In this document: positions 10,714 to 22,279 of the stretch, in pieces | Layout: the number at the start of each line of letters is the position of its first letter | Position numbering within the stretch: the stretch's first letter is position 1 | Assembly (NCBI RefSeq): GCF_002355735.1 | Contig: NZ_AP014879.1 | Coordinates: forward strand, 2,108,001 to 2,172,000 | DNA from: Sulfuricaulis limicola | Lineage (GTDB): Bacteria; Pseudomonadota; Gammaproteobacteria; Acidiferrobacterales; Sulfurifustaceae | Direction of reading: 5' to 3' | Length of the DNA: 64,000 bases | The notes under the pieces: generated by a model | What the model saw: the letters and a program-made list of their open reading frames with translations, nothing else | What the model was told of the DNA's origin: nothing | Database searches by the model: none | Position numbers and translations under genes: made by a program

Positions 10714-10953
10714 ATGAACACGCATCGCATCACCGCCATGGCCATGGCCGTGGCACTCAACGGATTCGCGCACACGCTTGCGGCGGAAGAGAATATTCCG
10801 GCGATCCCCGCGGATGACACGCTTCAGCAGAACGTTTCCGAACAGAAGCAGGAAACCGAAATCCTGATCTCGGAGTCCGAGATGCCGGCGCAAACTGTTT
10901 CGCAACCGGCCGACAATTTGCTGAGTGACCTCAAGGTTTATCCTTCTTTCTGA
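10714..10953 (+). CDS. Small exported hypothetical protein
   Basis: 79 residues. The N-terminus MNTHRITAMAMAVALNGFAHTLAAEE looks like a Sec signal peptide cleaved after AHTLA. The mature part (~55 residues) is acidic and Gln/Glu-rich with no Cys. An ATG at 10714 with GGA..GGAATC upstream is preferred over the in-frame ATG at 10684. I do not recognise the family. A strong bidirectional terminator follows 22 nt after the stop, supporting an independent monocistronic unit. Confidence 0.65.
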   Translation: MNTHRITAMAMAVALNGFAHTLAAEENIPAIPADDTLQQNVSEQKQETEILISESEMPAQTVSQPADNLLSDLKVYPSF

Positions 10954-10974
10954 TTCCTGAGTTTCAGGAACACC

Positions 10975-11010
10975 AAAACAAAAAAGCCCCATACGGGGCT
11001 TTTTTGTTTT
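10975..11010. terminator. Bidirectional intrinsic terminator
   Basis: A perfect 16-bp stem (10975-10990 with 10995-11010) has loop ATAC, core AGCCCC/GGGGCT, and A/T-rich flanks that give a T-run on both strands. It ends the small exported protein gene (plus) and the nuo operon after nuoN (minus). Confidence 0.93.
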
Positions 11011-11025
11011 GCGCCGCATCGAGAT

Positions 11026-12471
11026 TCAGGTCAATGCCTGTATCGCCTGCCGGCACAGCTCCATGATAGTGCCCACCCACGGCAACACGCCGACCAGCAG
11101 CAGCGCGTTGATACCCAGCAACACCTGCATGTCGCGGCCGGCGCGGATCGGGGTCTTCTCCGTGGCGTCGTCGAAGTACATGAGCTTGATCACGCGCAGG
11201 TAGTAGTAGGCGCCGATGACGGCGAACAGCACCGCTACGACAGCGAGGGGGATCATGCCGGCCTTGATGACGGACTGGATCACCAGCAGCTTGGCGTAGA
11301 AACCCACCGTCGGCGGCACACCCGCCATGGACAGCATCAGCAGCAGCATCAGGAACGCATGCCACGGGCTGCGCTGGTTGAGCCCCTTGAAATCCTCGAG
11401 CCGCTCGGCCTCGAAGCCGGAACGCGACAACAGGATGATCATGCCGAAGGCGCCGGCGCTCATCACCGCGTAGACCAGGATATAGAACAGCGAGGAACTG
11501 TAGCCGTTCGGCTCCACGCTCAGGATGCCGAGCAGGAAGAAGCCCATGTGCGAGATCGAGGAATACGCCAGCATGCGCTTGATGTTGTCCTGCGCGATGG
11601 CAATGATGTTGCCGATGGCCATGGACAGCACCGTGATGATGATCAACATGGTCTGCCACGAGCCCGCGAGCGGCTCGAGCCCGCCGACCAGCAGGCGCAG
11701 GAACAGGGCGAAGGCCGCCAGCTTCGGGGCCGTGCCCACGTACAGCGCCACGGCCGTGGGCGCGCCGTGGTACACGTCCGGCACCCACATGTGGAACGGC
11801 ACCGCGCCGACCTTGAAGGCCAGCCCGGCGATGACGAAAACCAGGCCGAAAATGAGAATAATGTTGTCGGGTGACATCTTGCCGATGGCCCGGGAAACCG
11901 CGGCGATTTCGAGGCTGCCGGTCGCGCCATAAATCATGGACATGCCGTAGAGCAGCATGCCGGAGGCAATGGCGCCGAGCACGAAATATTTCATCGCCGC
12001 TTCGGTGGCGGTGCCGGAATTACGCTGGAACGCGATCATGGCGTAGAGCGACAGCGACATCAGCTCGAGACCCAGATACAGCGTGAGGAAATGGCTGGCC
12101 GAGGCCATGACCATTACGCCCACCACGCCGAACAGGCCGAGCACGAAATACTCGCCGCGATACATGCCGCGATCGCGCAGATACTCGCGCGAATAGGCGA
12201 AGACGAAGAAAGTGATGGCATAGGTGCCCAGCTTCAGCAGATCCGCCAGGTTGTCAGCGACGAACATGCCGTTGAAGGTAAACACCGGTGCGACAGCGGC
12301 CAGCTTCAGCGTCAGCACGGCGGCGCCGGCCAGGGTCGCCTGCGTCAGCCAGTAGGAAACCGCGCGCATCCGCTCCGACAGGAACAGATCGATCACCAGG
12401 ATCGCGCAGGCCATCGAGAACACGAAGATCTCGGGCATAGCGGGCAGCATGTCAGGGGTGACGAATTTCAT
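11026..12471 (-). CDS. nuoN: NADH-quinone oxidoreductase subunit N
   Basis: The 481-residue antiporter-like membrane subunit of complex I has about 14 transmembrane segments. The proton-channel Lys/Glu-bearing helices and the broken-helix motif around [16 protein letters not shown] and [21 protein letters not shown] are characteristic. It is the last gene of the 14-gene nuo operon, 7 nt after nuoM, and is followed by the bidirectional terminator. Length matches the family (about 480-490). Confidence 0.97.
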   Translation of the reverse strand: MKFVTPDMLPAMPEIFVFSMACAILVIDLFLSERMRAVSYWLTQATLAGAAVLTLKLAAVAPVFTFNGMFVADNLADLLKLGTYAITFFVFAYSREYLRDRGMYRGEYFVLGLFGVVGVMVMASASHFLTLYLGLELMSLSLYAMIAFQRNSGTATEAAMKYFVLGAIASGMLLYGMSMIYGATGSLEIAAVSRAIGKMSPDNIILIFGLVFVIAGLAFKVGAVPFHMWVPDVYHGAPTAVALYVGTAPKLAAFALFLRLLVGGLEPLAGSWQTMLIIITVLSMAIGNIIAIAQDNIKRMLAYSSISHMGFFLLGILSVEPNGYSSSLFYILVYAVMSAGAFGMIILLSRSGFEAERLEDFKGLNQRSPWHAFLMLLLMLSMAGVPPTVGFYAKLLVIQSVIKAGMIPLAVVAVLFAVIGAYYYLRVIKLMYFDDATEKTPIRAGRDMQVLLGINALLLVGVLPWVGTIMELCRQAIQALT

Positions 12472-12478
12472 CGGTTGA

Positions 12479-13957
12479 TCACAGTTTTGTTACCGTCGTT
12501 TGTTGCAACAGGTGCTCGACCGAGGCGTGCATCACGTCGAGGAACGGATACGGCCACAGGCCCATCACCAGCACGGCCAGCGCCAGCAGCGAAAGAAACA
12601 CCACCTCACGCGAATTGACGTCCGTCAGCCCGCCGACCTTGTCGCTGGTCACGGCGCCGAAAATGACGCGCTTGTACATCCACAGCGTGTAGGCCGCGCC
12701 GAATACCAGCGTGGTGGCGGCGGCCAGGGCGTACCAGACATTGACCTGGAACGCGCCCAGGATCACCAGCAGTTCACCCACGAAACCGGAAGTCCCGGGC
12801 AGGCCGGCGTTGGCCATGGCGAACAGCATCATGAAGGCGGCAAACACCGGCATGCGATTGGCCACGCCGCCGTAATCTTTGATCATGCGCGAGTGCAGAC
12901 GGTCATACAGCACGCCCACGCACAGGAACAGCGCGCCGGAGACGAAGCCGTGCGAGATCATTTGCACGATGCCGCCCTCGATACCCTGCGTGTTGAATAT
13001 GAAAAACCCCAGGGTCACGAAGCCCATGTGCGCGATCGAGGAATAGGCGATGAGCTTTTTCATGTCTTCCTGCACCAGCGCCACCAGGCCGATGTACACG
13101 ACCGCGATGAGCGAGAGCGTGATCATCAGCCAAGCCAGCTCGTGTGAGGCGTCCGGCAGGATCGGCAGCGAAAACCGCAGGAAACCGTAGGCGCCCATTT
13201 TCAGCATGATGGCGGCCAGGACCACGGAGCCGCCCGTGGGCGCCTCGACATGCGCGTCCGGCAACCAGGTGTGCACCGGCCACATCGGCACCTTCACCGC
13301 AAAGGCCGCGAGGAAGGCCAGGAAAATGAGAATCTGGGCGTTGAGCCCCAGCTTGGTGTCATGCCAGGCGAGAATGTCGAAGCTGCCGGCCTGGTAATAA
13401 AGATAAATGAAGGCCACCAGCATCAGCACCGAACCCAGAAAGGTGTAAAGAAAGAACTTGATGGTGGCGTACACCCGGTTCGGCCCGCCCCAGAGGCCGA
13501 TGATGATGAACATCGGCACCAGCATGGCCTCCCAGAAGACGTAGAACAGGATGCCGTCCAGCGCGCTGAACACGCCGATCATGAGACCTTCCATGATGAG
13601 GAACGCGGCGTGGTACTGCGCCACTTTCTTCTCGATCACCTTCCAGGCGGAGATGACGACCAGCACCGTGGTGAAACTGGTGAGCAGGATCAGCAGCAGC
13701 GAGATGCCGTCGATGCCAAGGCGGTAACGGATGCTGAAGGCCTCGATCCAGGCGTAGTCCTCGACGAACTGCATCGCGTGGGTGCCGTGGTTGAAACCGG
13801 TGTACAGCGGCAGCGTCACGAGGAAGGTCAGCACCGCGACCACCAGGCTCAGCTGGCGCGCATAATCGGCGTTGCGGTCGCTGCCGGTGGCAAGCACCGC
13901 GATGCCGCCGAAGATCGGCAGCCAGGTGGCAAGGCTCAGGACGTGTTCGGCGAGCAT
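12479..13957 (-). CDS. nuoM: NADH-quinone oxidoreductase subunit M
   Basis: 492-residue antiporter-like subunit with about 14 helices. [26 protein letters not shown] and [13 protein letters not shown] are the conserved discontinuous-helix and lysine-bearing motifs of proton-pumping subunits; an early conserved glutamate lies in the [13 protein letters not shown] helix. It starts 3 nt after the nuoL stop in the operon direction, consistent with translational coupling. Confidence 0.97.
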   Translation of the reverse strand: MLAEHVLSLATWLPIFGGIAVLATGSDRNADYARQLSLVVAVLTFLVTLPLYTGFNHGTHAMQFVEDYAWIEAFSIRYRLGIDGISLLLILLTSFTTVLVVISAWKVIEKKVAQYHAAFLIMEGLMIGVFSALDGILFYVFWEAMLVPMFIIIGLWGGPNRVYATIKFFLYTFLGSVLMLVAFIYLYYQAGSFDILAWHDTKLGLNAQILIFLAFLAAFAVKVPMWPVHTWLPDAHVEAPTGGSVVLAAIMLKMGAYGFLRFSLPILPDASHELAWLMITLSLIAVVYIGLVALVQEDMKKLIAYSSIAHMGFVTLGFFIFNTQGIEGGIVQMISHGFVSGALFLCVGVLYDRLHSRMIKDYGGVANRMPVFAAFMMLFAMANAGLPGTSGFVGELLVILGAFQVNVWYALAAATTLVFGAAYTLWMYKRVIFGAVTSDKVGGLTDVNSREVVFLSLLALAVLVMGLWPYPFLDVMHASVEHLLQQTTVTKL

Positions 13958-13960
13958 GGT

Positions 13961-15928
13961 TTATCGATGCAGGAAGAAAGTTATCAGCAGGAACAGTCCC
14001 AGGATCATGGCGAACGCATAGTGATACACGTAGCCGGACTGGATGCGGCGGATGACGCCGGATACCCATCCGATCATGCGCGCGGTGCCGTTCACCGCCA
14101 GGCCGTCGATCAGCTTCACGTCGCCGATTTTCCAGAACAGCCGCCCGATGGCGCGCGCGCCGCCGGCGAACACGAATTCATTGAACTCGTCCACGAAATA
14201 CTTGCGCAGCAGCAGCGTGTAGATCGCACCGGCCTTCTCGCGCACGCGCCCGGGGAGATGCGGCAGGCGCACGTACATGAACCAGGCCGTGACGATGCCC
14301 GCCACCGCCAGCAGGAACGGCGCCGATTGCAGGCCATGGGCGATGAAGGGACCGATGCCGGCATAGTGCTCTCCGATCTGCCGGACCACATCATGCGCCG
14401 GCAGCACCTTGATGGACTCGGCGAAGAAACCGCCGAACACCACCGGGTCGAGGAACAGGAAACCGGCCAGGAGCGAGGGAATCGCCAGCAGGATGAGCGG
14501 GATCGTCACCACCCAGGGCGACTCCTCCACGTGCTTGAGCGTATGCTCGTCCATGCGCGGCTTGCCGTAATAGGTCAGGAACAGCATGCGGAAGGTGTAG
14601 AACGCCGTGACGAACACGCCCGTCAGGACGGCGAAATAGGCGAAACCGCTGCCGGGCAGACTGGATTCATGCACCGCCTCGATGATCATGTCCTTGGAAA
14701 AGAACCCGGCGAAAGGCGGAATGCCCGCGAGCGCCAGCGAACCGATCCAGGTGGTGACGAAAGTGATCGGCATGCGCCGCTTGAGGCCGCCCATCTTGCG
14801 CAGGTCCTGCTCGTGGTGCAGCGCAATGATGACCGAGCCCGCCGCCAGGAACAGCAGCGCCTTGAAGAAGGCGTGCGTCATCAGGTGGAAAATGCCGACG
14901 CTGTAGGCCGAGGCGCCGAGCGCGACCATCATGTAACCGAGCTGGGACAGCGTGGAATACGCCACCACGCGCTTGATGTCGTTCTGCACCATGCCGACGA
15001 AGGCCATGGACAGCGCCGTGATCGCGCCGATCACGAGTATCACCGACAACGCGGTTTCCGACAGTTCGTACAACGGCGACATGCGCGCCACCATGAACAC
15101 GCCGGCGGTCACCATGGTGGCCGCGTGGATCAGGGCCGAGATCGGCGTCGGACCTTCCATCGAGTCCGGCAGCCACACGTGCAGCGGCACCTGCGCCGAT
15201 TTGCCCATGGCGCCGATGAACAGCAGGATGCCGATGAGCGTCATGAGGCTCCAGTCGACGCCCGGCAGCACCTGGATCGTCTTGGCCGCCATCTGCGGGG
15301 CGATGGCGAACACGGCGGCGTAATCCAGCGTGTTGAAGGTCATGTAGACCGCCGCGATGCCGAGCAGGAAGCCGAGGTCGCCGACGCGGTTGACGAGAAA
15401 GGCCTTGAGCTGGGCGTAGGTGGCGGAGTCGCGCGTGTACCAGAAGCCGATCAGCAGGTAGGACATCAGGCCGACCGCCTCCCAGCCGAAGAACAGCTGG
15501 AGGAAGTTGTTCGACATCACCAGCATCAGCATGGCGAAGGTGAACAGCGCGATATAGCTGAAGAAGCGCTGGTAGCCGGGATCGTCGTGCATGTAGCCGA
15601 TGGTGTAGATGTGCACGCACAGCGACACGAAGGTGACGACCACCATCATGAGCGCCGTCAGCGGATCGATCAGGAACCCGACCTCCAGCGGAATGCCGGC
15701 GGAGACGCCCCAGGTATACACCGGCCCGTTAAAGTGGTTCCCCGCCAGCACGTCCGGCAGCACGACGAAGGCCGACAGCGCGAAGGCCACGGCCACGCCC
15801 ATGATCGTCACGCTGTGCGCGCCGATGCGCCCGATTTTCCAGCCGAACAGGCCAGCGAGCAGCGCGCCCGCGAGGCAGGACAGCGGAATCGCGAGATAGA
15901 TCAGTTCCATGGAAATGCCGTCCTGCAT
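13961..15928 (-). CDS. nuoL: NADH-quinone oxidoreductase subunit L
   Basis: The 655-residue distal proton-pumping subunit has an antiporter core (residues ~80-480) plus the long C-terminal lateral helix region that braces the membrane arm. The motifs FFGWEAVGLMSYLLIGFW, VHVWLPDSMEGPTPISALIHAATM-type and YSTLSQLGYMMVALG are visible. The ATG at 15926-15928 has AGGGG upstream; a second ATG six codons later (MELIYLAI) is an alternative. It begins 4 nt after the nuoK stop. Confidence 0.96.
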   Translation of the reverse strand: MQDGISMELIYLAIPLSCLAGALLAGLFGWKIGRIGAHSVTIMGVAVAFALSAFVVLPDVLAGNHFNGPVYTWGVSAGIPLEVGFLIDPLTALMMVVVTFVSLCVHIYTIGYMHDDPGYQRFFSYIALFTFAMLMLVMSNNFLQLFFGWEAVGLMSYLLIGFWYTRDSATYAQLKAFLVNRVGDLGFLLGIAAVYMTFNTLDYAAVFAIAPQMAAKTIQVLPGVDWSLMTLIGILLFIGAMGKSAQVPLHVWLPDSMEGPTPISALIHAATMVTAGVFMVARMSPLYELSETALSVILVIGAITALSMAFVGMVQNDIKRVVAYSTLSQLGYMMVALGASAYSVGIFHLMTHAFFKALLFLAAGSVIIALHHEQDLRKMGGLKRRMPITFVTTWIGSLALAGIPPFAGFFSKDMIIEAVHESSLPGSGFAYFAVLTGVFVTAFYTFRMLFLTYYGKPRMDEHTLKHVEESPWVVTIPLILLAIPSLLAGFLFLDPVVFGGFFAESIKVLPAHDVVRQIGEHYAGIGPFIAHGLQSAPFLLAVAGIVTAWFMYVRLPHLPGRVREKAGAIYTLLLRKYFVDEFNEFVFAGGARAIGRLFWKIGDVKLIDGLAVNGTARMIGWVSGVIRRIQSGYVYHYAFAMILGLFLLITFFLHR

Positions 15929-15932
15929 CGCA

Positions 15933-16238
15933 TTACCCCTTGAGCTCGCTCAGGTCTTCGACATTGATGCTGTTCCGGTTGCGGAACACCACCACCAGAA
16001 TGGCCAGTCCGATGGCCGACTCGGCCGCCGCCACGGTCAGGATGAAAAACACGAAAACCTGGCCGGAGATATCGCCGAGATAATGCGAGAACGCGATGAA
16101 ATTCAGATTCACGGCCAGCAACATGAGCTCGATGGCCATGAGCAGGATGACCAGATTCTTGCGGTTGAGAAAAATCCCGACCACGCTGAGGGAAAACAGG
16201 ATGGCCCCGAGAATCAGGTAATGCGACAACGGTATCAT
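15933..16238 (-). CDS. nuoK: NADH-quinone oxidoreductase subunit K
   Basis: The 101-residue subunit has three transmembrane helices. The two buried glutamates important for proton transfer are visible in [15 protein letters not shown] and [14 protein letters not shown]. Its length equals E. coli NuoK (100). It lies between nuoJ and nuoL, as expected. Confidence 0.97.
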   Translation of the reverse strand: MIPLSHYLILGAILFSLSVVGIFLNRKNLVILLMAIELMLLAVNLNFIAFSHYLGDISGQVFVFFILTVAAAESAIGLAILVVVFRNRNSINVEDLSELKG

Positions 16239-16270
16239 CGTTCCCCTTCCCCTTTCGATGCTCTCATGGC

Positions 16271-16876
16271 TCAGCTTTTCTTTTCCGCGCGCATCTTGAC
16301 GATGCGCATGCGCGTGTGCCGATCGATATTGATCTGTTGCGACGGATCCTGGTATTTGCTGTCCTTGCGGCGGCGCAGGGTCAGCGCAATGGCTGCGACG
16401 ATGGCCACCAGCAGGATGCCAGCCGCGATCTCGAACGGGTAGACGTAAACCGTGTACAGCAGCCGCCCCAGTTCACGGGTGTTGCTGTGATCCGCCGGCA
16501 GCGAGCCCGGGTCGGGCATCTGCTTCAGCCCGAACTGGTCGGTGCTCAGGACAATGCTCATTTCGAGCACCAGCAGCACCGCCACCAGCCCGCCGATCGG
16601 GAGGTACTCGCCGAACCCCTCGCGCAGACGCACCAGATTGAGATCCAGCATCATGACCACGAACAGGAACAGCACCATGACCGCGCCGACGTACACCAGC
16701 ACCAGCACGATGGCGAGAAACTCCGCCTGCAACAGCAGCCACAGCCCGGCGGCGCTGACGAACGCCAGCACCAGGAACAGCGCCGCCTTCACCGGATTAC
16801 GCACGGTGATCACCATGGTGGCGGCGAACACCAGGATCGTGCCGAAGAAGTAAAAAATTAATTGCTTAAATTCCAT
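16271..16876 (-). CDS. nuoJ: NADH-quinone oxidoreductase subunit J
   Basis: 201-residue membrane subunit with five helices; [23 protein letters not shown] and [17 protein letters not shown] are the conserved segments. I place the start at ATG 16874-16876 ([12 protein letters not shown]). An upstream in-frame ATG at 16933 would add 19 residues read from inside the adjacent inverted-repeat element, and those are not family-like. The C-terminal ~45 residues are polar and basic. Confidence 0.96.
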   Translation of the reverse strand: MEFKQLIFYFFGTILVFAATMVITVRNPVKAALFLVLAFVSAAGLWLLLQAEFLAIVLVLVYVGAVMVLFLFVVMMLDLNLVRLREGFGEYLPIGGLVAVLLVLEMSIVLSTDQFGLKQMPDPGSLPADHSNTRELGRLLYTVYVYPFEIAAGILLVAIVAAIALTLRRRKDSKYQDPSQQINIDRHTRMRIVKMRAEKKS

Positions 16877-16886
16877 ATGATCACTC

Positions 16887-16980
16887 GCCGCAAAGACGCA
16901 AAGAGCGCAAAGGAAGTTGAAAATCAAAAACAAAATCTGTTGTTCTCATTTTTTCTTTGCGTTCTTCGCGCCTTTGGGGC
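16887..16980. repeat. Inverted repeat built of CGCAAAG units (nuoI/nuoJ spacer)
   Basis: Arms 16887-16913 and 16954-16980 (27 nt each) are complementary at about 22 positions. Each arm carries three CGCAAAG-like units at 8-9-nt spacing. The 40-nt centre is A/T-rich. The element fills most of the 113-nt gap between nuoI and nuoJ, which is otherwise a tightly packed operon. Confidence 0.85.
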
Positions 16981-16989
16981 AAAAAATTA

Positions 16990-17481
16990 TTATCTATACT
17001 TCGCGTCGGTCGCGCGGTCTTCCGCCAGCTGTTTCTCGTACTTGTCGCCGATCGCCAGCAGCTGGTCCTTGTGAATCACGTTCTCGCCGCGATTCTCGAA
17101 ATGAAACTCGAAAAGCCGGGTTTCGACGATGGAGTCCACCGGACAGGATTCCTCGCAGAATCCGCAGTAAATGCACTTGAACAGGTCGATGTCGTAACGC
17201 GTGGTGCGGCGCGTGCCGTCGGCGCGCACCTCCGACTCGATGGTGATCGCCGCCGCCGGGCACACCGCCTCGCACAGCTTGCAGGCGATGCAGCGTTCCT
17301 CGCCATTGGGATAGCGGCGCAGCGCATGCAGGCCGCGGAAACGCGGGCTCATCGGCGTTTTCTCTTCCGGATACTGAATTGTGAACTTGCGCGCGAACAA
17401 ATGGCGCCCGGTCACCATGAGCCCCTTCAGAAGCTCATAGAGGAAAAACGTGTTCAGCTGCCGTTTGATTGCCTTCAGCAT
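16990..17481 (-). CDS. nuoI: NADH-quinone oxidoreductase subunit I
   Basis: The 163-residue ferredoxin-type subunit carries two [4Fe-4S] clusters (N6a/N6b). The motifs are [12 protein letters not shown] and [16 protein letters not shown]. The start is ATG at 17479-17481 (MLKAIKRQ), the usual family N-terminus; a GTG six codons upstream, abutting the nuoH stop, is an alternative. It passes electrons from the peripheral arm toward NuoB. The next gene, nuoJ, is displaced by the CGCAAAG inverted repeat. Confidence 0.97.
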   Translation of the reverse strand: MLKAIKRQLNTFFLYELLKGLMVTGRHLFARKFTIQYPEEKTPMSPRFRGLHALRRYPNGEERCIACKLCEAVCPAAAITIESEVRADGTRRTTRYDIDLFKCIYCGFCEESCPVDSIVETRLFEFHFENRGENVIHKDQLLAIGDKYEKQLAEDRATDAKYR

Positions 17482-17499
17482 GGTCTTTATCTCTTCCAC

Positions 17500-18576
17500 T
17501 CAGTGGAAGACAAACCCCCAGGGCGTAAGAAACATGACGCCGCCCATCACGCCGATCCACACCAGCGTCACCGGAATGAACACCTTCCAGCCGAGACGCA
17601 TGATCTGGTCGTAACGATACCGCGGAAACGTGGCACGGAACCACAGGAACAGGAACAGAACGAAACTGATCTTGAACAGCAGCCAGTGAATGCCGTTGCC
17701 GAGCACGGTGCCGATGACGGGGGTGGCCAAAATCCCGGCGGGCAGGCCCTCGAACGGCGACAGCCAGCCGCCCAGGAACATGACCGACGTCAGCGCCGCG
17801 ATCAGGATCATGTTGGCATACTCGGCCAGGAAGAAGATGGCGAAGGCCATGCCGGAATACTCGACGTGGAAGCCGGCGACGATCTCGGACTCGCCTTCGG
17901 CCACGTCGAACGGGGCGCGGTTGGTTTCCGCCACGCCGGAGATGAGATACACCATGAACAGCGGCAATAGCGGCAGCAGGTACCAATGATGCGGACCGCC
18001 GCTCTGCGCCAGCACGATCTCGCGCAGGTTCAGGCTGCCGGCCGCCATCAGCACGCCCACCAGCGCGAAGCCCATGGCGATCTCGTAGGCCACGATCTGG
18101 GCCGCGGAACGCAGACTGCCGAGGAAGGCATACTTCGAGTTCGACGCCCAGCCGGCGATGATGACGCCATACACGCCCATGGACGTCAGCGCCAGGACGT
18201 ACAGCAGACCGGCGTCGATGTTCGTGAGCCACATCTTGTCGGTGAACGGAATCACCGCCCACGCCGCCAGCGCCGGCGCGAAGGACATGATCGGCGCGAA
18301 CACGAACAGATAGCGGCTTGATTTGGCCGGGATGATGATTTCCTTGACCAGCAGTTTCACCGCGTCGGCCAGCGGCTGGAGCCAGCCCTTGGGGCCGACA
18401 CGGTTCGGGCCGATGCGCACCTGCATGTAGCCGATGATCTTGCGTTCGGCGTAGGTGAGGTAGGCCACGCACAGCAGCAGCGGCACGAGAATAATGAGAA
18501 TCTTGCCGAGATTGACCAGCGCGATCTGCGACCAGCCCGGAAACCAGTTCCAGAATTCGATCAGCAGGGTGCTCAT
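17500..18576 (-). CDS. nuoH: NADH-quinone oxidoreductase subunit H
   Basis: The 358-residue membrane subunit forms the quinone-chamber roof at the junction with the peripheral arm. It has eight helices, with the conserved cytoplasmic loop [23 protein letters not shown] and the [22 protein letters not shown] motif containing quinone-site carboxylates. It overlaps the nuoG stop in an ATGA arrangement (18573-18576). Confidence 0.97.
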   Translation of the reverse strand: MSTLLIEFWNWFPGWSQIALVNLGKILIILVPLLLCVAYLTYAERKIIGYMQVRIGPNRVGPKGWLQPLADAVKLLVKEIIIPAKSSRYLFVFAPIMSFAPALAAWAVIPFTDKMWLTNIDAGLLYVLALTSMGVYGVIIAGWASNSKYAFLGSLRSAAQIVAYEIAMGFALVGVLMAAGSLNLREIVLAQSGGPHHWYLLPLLPLFMVYLISGVAETNRAPFDVAEGESEIVAGFHVEYSGMAFAIFFLAEYANMILIAALTSVMFLGGWLSPFEGLPAGILATPVIGTVLGNGIHWLLFKISFVLFLFLWFRATFPRYRYDQIMRLGWKVFIPVTLVWIGVMGGVMFLTPWGFVFH

Positions 18577-20993
18577 GAGGCCACCTTCAGGGTCGCCGGA
18601 CCGTGCGCGCCCAGCATGGCGGTCTCCGGATAACCGGCGGGGACCAGCACGCAGCCGTCCGGCACGCGCTCATCCAGCACCAGATCGAGACGCGCGACGC
18701 CCTGCACCATGACGACCTGCACGCTCTCGCCGCCATGGAAACCGAGCTTGCCGGCCTGCGCCGCATTCAGGCGCGCCGAAGGCTTCGGGTTGTCGGCGGT
18801 TTTTTGCAGCGCGGGCGCGCGCCGCGCGATGGGATCGACCGTATATATAGGTACTTCCGCCAGGCGCATGAGCTGGCCGGACGCGGGCGTCATCGCCAGA
18901 TCCTCCGGCGGCGGGACAAACGCGGGCGCCGCCGTGGCAGCCACCGGCTGATGCAGCTCCTGTCGTACTTCCCCAATGTCCGAGTGCTCGAACCCGGGCA
19001 GGCCCATGAGGTTCCCCAGCATACGCAGGATTTTCCAGCCCGGCCGCGACTCGCCGAGCGGCGCGGCAGCCGCCGCGAACGGCTGTGACCGGCCCTCGAT
19101 GTTGACGAAGCTGCCATCAGTCTCGGTAAACGGCGCCAGCGGCAGCCACACGCTCGCGTATTCCACGGCGCGCGTGCGATACGGCGAGGGCTTGAAGCTG
19201 GTCAGCATCACCACGAAATCCGCCGCCTGCATCGCCGCGGCAGCGGCCGCGCCGTCGAGGCAATCGAATTCCGGCTCAACGCCGAACAATAAATAAGCCT
19301 TGCGCGGCTGACGCAGCATGTCCAGCGCGTGCCGGCCCCGGGTGGCGGAATTTCCCGCCACGCTGCGGTGCGGCACGCAGCCGGCGAGCCAGGCGCCCAC
19401 GGCATTGGCCTCGGGCAGCTGGCCGAATTTTGCACCGGACGATTCGGCGATGAATTGCGCCAGAGCACGCAGCGTCGCTGCCTGCGGATGACCGAGCGCA
19501 AAGCTTCCGAGCAGGATCGAGGCATTCTTGCCCTGATGCAGGGCCTGGGCCATGGCCTGCTCCGCCGCTCCGGGCTTGATGTCGCCGAAACGCGGCTTCA
19601 GCGAAGCCGGCAGGGAAGAATTTTTCAGCGCCGCCATGGCATTGGCGACCCCGGCCAGCGCGCGCAGCATCTCGGACGGCGCGCCGACCACCCGTCCCGC
19701 GAGCTTGTAGTTGAAATCGTAATCCAGCGGATTGATGGCAAAGATTTTCGCGCCCTTGAGCGCGGCCTTGCGCAGCCGCAGGTTGAGCAACGGCTGGTCC
19801 TTGCGCGGGTTGGCGCCGACCAGCAGCGCGGCATCGAGGCCTTCCAGCTCCGCGATCGGCCGTCCCAGCGCCGGCGCGACGGGAGCGGCAGCGTCGTCGC
19901 TGAAATCCATCTGGCGCAGGCGGTGATCCACGCTGCCGCTGCCGAGCGCGCGCACCAGTTTCTGCAACAGATAGAACTCTTCCGAGGTGGAAATGGGCGA
20001 AGCCAGCGCGCCCAGGCCGTCGGGCCCGTGTGCTTCCAGCGCCTTGCGCAGTCCCGCGGCCGTGAACTCCAGGGCCGTGGTCCAGTCGGTCTCTTCCCAT
20101 TCGGTCCCGCGCCGGATCATCGGAACCCGCAGGCGGTCTTCGCCGTTCAGGGCTTCGTAACTGAAGCGGTCGCGATCCGCCAGCCAGCATTCATTGATCG
20201 CCTCGTTGACGCGCGGCAATACGCGCATCACGTTCCCGCGACGCGTCTGCACGATGATATTCGCGCCGACACAATCGTGCGGGCTGACTGAGGCATGATC
20301 CTGCAGCTCCCAGGTGCGGGCGCTGAAGCGGAACGGCTTGGAAGTCAGCGCGCCGACCGGGCACAGGTCGATGACGTTGCCGGACAATTCGGAGTCCACG
20401 CTGCGGTCGAGGAAGGTGCGGATCTCCGTGTGTTCGCCGCGGCCCAAGCCGCCGAATTCCATGACGCCGGCGATTTCCTCGCCGAAGCGCACGCAGCGGG
20501 TGCAGTGGATGCAGCGCGTCATTTCGGTGGCGATCAGCGGCCCGATGTCCTTGTCCTTGACGATGCGCTTCATTTCGGCGTAACGCGAGGCGTCCTTGCC
20601 ATAGCCCACCGCCAGGTCCTGCAGCTCGCACTCGCCGCCCTGGTCGCAGATTGGGCAGTCGAGCGGATGGTTGATCAGCAGAAATTCCATCGTGCCTTTC
20701 TGCGCCGCGCGCGCCTTCTCGGAGCGGGTATGCACCACCATCCCGTCCATCACCGGCGTGGCGCAGGCCGGCATGGGCTTGGGCGCCTTTTCCACGTCCA
20801 CCAGGCACATGCGGCAGTTGGCCGCCACGGACAGCTTGTTGTGGTAACAGAAGCGCGGGATGTAGACGCCGGAGGCGTCGGTGACCTCAATCAGCATCTG
20901 GCCCTTGCGCGCCTGGAGCTTGCGGCCATCGACTTCGATGGTGACCGTGTCGGAGGCCGGCGGCGTCTTGATGTCTTTCGGATTGGCGCTCAT
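18573..20993 (-). CDS. nuoG: NADH-quinone oxidoreductase subunit G
   Basis: Iron-sulfur subunit of the peripheral arm, 806 residues from the ATG at 20991-20993 (MSANPKDIK), which overlaps the nuoF stop as ATGA. The N-terminus has a [2Fe-2S] ferredoxin domain ([20 protein letters not shown]), the His/Cys [4Fe-4S] motif [18 protein letters not shown], and [16 protein letters not shown] for further clusters. The molybdopterin-oxidoreductase-like domain follows. A C-terminal MopB-like barrel ends the chain. The longer open frame upstream is the shadow of nuoF. Confidence 0.96.
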   Translation of the reverse strand: MSANPKDIKTPPASDTVTIEVDGRKLQARKGQMLIEVTDASGVYIPRFCYHNKLSVAANCRMCLVDVEKAPKPMPACATPVMDGMVVHTRSEKARAAQKGTMEFLLINHPLDCPICDQGGECELQDLAVGYGKDASRYAEMKRIVKDKDIGPLIATEMTRCIHCTRCVRFGEEIAGVMEFGGLGRGEHTEIRTFLDRSVDSELSGNVIDLCPVGALTSKPFRFSARTWELQDHASVSPHDCVGANIIVQTRRGNVMRVLPRVNEAINECWLADRDRFSYEALNGEDRLRVPMIRRGTEWEETDWTTALEFTAAGLRKALEAHGPDGLGALASPISTSEEFYLLQKLVRALGSGSVDHRLRQMDFSDDAAAPVAPALGRPIAELEGLDAALLVGANPRKDQPLLNLRLRKAALKGAKIFAINPLDYDFNYKLAGRVVGAPSEMLRALAGVANAMAALKNSSLPASLKPRFGDIKPGAAEQAMAQALHQGKNASILLGSFALGHPQAATLRALAQFIAESSGAKFGQLPEANAVGAWLAGCVPHRSVAGNSATRGRHALDMLRQPRKAYLLFGVEPEFDCLDGAAAAAAMQAADFVVMLTSFKPSPYRTRAVEYASVWLPLAPFTETDGSFVNIEGRSQPFAAAAAPLGESRPGWKILRMLGNLMGLPGFEHSDIGEVRQELHQPVAATAAPAFVPPPEDLAMTPASGQLMRLAEVPIYTVDPIARRAPALQKTADNPKPSARLNAAQAGKLGFHGGESVQVVMVQGVARLDLVLDERVPDGCVLVPAGYPETAMLGAHGPATLKVAS

Positions 20994-22276
20994 GCGTGGC
21001 TCCCGTGCGTTCCCGGCATGCAACGACGGTGCTCGATGTGGTATTCGAATTCGCTGCGGAAATACTTGATGAAGCTTTTCACCGGCCAGGCCGCGGCGTC
21101 GCCGAGCGCGCAGATGGTGCGGCCCTCGATGTTGGAGGCGACGTCCGTGAGCATGTCGAGGTCTTCGGGCCGGCCCTGCCCGTGCTCGATGCGGTGAATC
21201 ACGCGCGACATCCAGCCAGTGCCTTCGCGGCACGGCGTGCACTGGCCGCAGGATTCCTCGTAATAGAAATGCGCGATGCGCGCCAGCGCGTGCACCATGC
21301 AGGTGCTGTCATCCATCACGATCACGCCGCCCGAGCCCAGCATGGAACCGGCCTTGGCCAGCCCGTCATAATCCATGGTCACTTCCATCATGATGCCGGC
21401 CGGCAGTACGTTGGCCGAGGAGCCGCCGGGGATGACCGCCTTGAGGTGGTGGCCGTGACGCACGCCGCCGGCCATCTCCAGCAGTTTCGCGAACGGCGTG
21501 CCGAGCGGGACTTCATAGTTGCCGGGCTTGTTGACGTGGCCCGACACCGAGAACAGCTTCGGTCCGCCGTTATTCGGCTTGCCGATACCGAGGAACCAGT
21601 CGGCGCCCTGGCGGAGGATGTCCGGAACCGAGGCCAGCGTCTCGGTATTATTAATGGTGGTCGGTCGCCCGAACAAACCGTAATTCGCCGGGAACGGCGG
21701 CTTGAAACGCGGCTGGCCCTTCTTGCCCTCGATGGATTCGAGCAGCGCGGTCTCCTCGCCGCAAATATAGGCCCCGGCGCCGAGATGAGTATATAAGTCA
21801 AAGTCCACACCCGAACCGAGGACGTTCTTGCCCAGCAGACCGGCCGCATAGGCCTCCTGCAGCGCGGCCTCGAACCGTTCATAGGGTTCCCAGAACTCGC
21901 CGCGGATGTAGTTGTAGCCCACGGTCGCGCCGATGGCATAACCGGCAATGGCCATGCCCTCGATCAGGGAATGCGGATTGAAGCGCAAGACATCGCGGTC
22001 CTTGCACGTGCCCGGCTCGCCCTCGTCGGAATTGCACACGATGTATTTCTGGCCCGGTGTGTTCTTCGGCATGAAGGACCATTTCAGGCCGGTGGAGAAA
22101 CCCGCGCCGCCGCGGCCGCGCAGCGCCGATTTCTTCAGCTCCTCGATGATTTTCTCGGGCGGCGTCTTTTCCTTCAGAATCTTTTTCCACATCTCGTAAC
22201 CGCCGCTGCCCTGATACACCGAAAGGCGCCATGGCTGGTCGAGATGCTGATTGCGGAAACAGAGTTCGTTCGCCAC
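20990..22276 (-). CDS. nuoF: NADH-quinone oxidoreductase subunit F
   Basis: The 428-residue NADH- and FMN-binding subunit. [13 protein letters not shown] is the FMN/NADH glycine-rich loop, and [19 protein letters not shown] is conserved. [15 protein letters not shown] binds the N3 [4Fe-4S] cluster together with a distal Cys (TICALGDAA). It begins 3 nt after the nuoE stop and forms the NADH dehydrogenase module with NuoE and NuoG. Confidence 0.97.
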   Translation of the reverse strand: MANELCFRNQHLDQPWRLSVYQGSGGYEMWKKILKEKTPPEKIIEELKKSALRGRGGAGFSTGLKWSFMPKNTPGQKYIVCNSDEGEPGTCKDRDVLRFNPHSLIEGMAIAGYAIGATVGYNYIRGEFWEPYERFEAALQEAYAAGLLGKNVLGSGVDFDLYTHLGAGAYICGEETALLESIEGKKGQPRFKPPFPANYGLFGRPTTINNTETLASVPDILRQGADWFLGIGKPNNGGPKLFSVSGHVNKPGNYEVPLGTPFAKLLEMAGGVRHGHHLKAVIPGGSSANVLPAGIMMEVTMDYDGLAKAGSMLGSGGVIVMDDSTCMVHALARIAHFYYEESCGQCTPCREGTGWMSRVIHRIEHGQGRPEDLDMLTDVASNIEGRTICALGDAAAWPVKSFIKYFRSEFEYHIEHRRCMPGTHGSHA

Positions 22277-22279
22277 GCG

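Noticed and set aside
13250-15943. Very long plus-strand open frame opposite nuoM/nuoL
   Set aside because: It is the antisense of conserved complex I genes in GC-rich DNA; its His/Gln/Arg-rich composition is an antisense artefact.
16877-16933. Upstream start of nuoJ adding 19 residues
   Set aside because: The extra codons are read from the CGCAAAG repeat element, and homologues begin at MEFKQ-like sequence.
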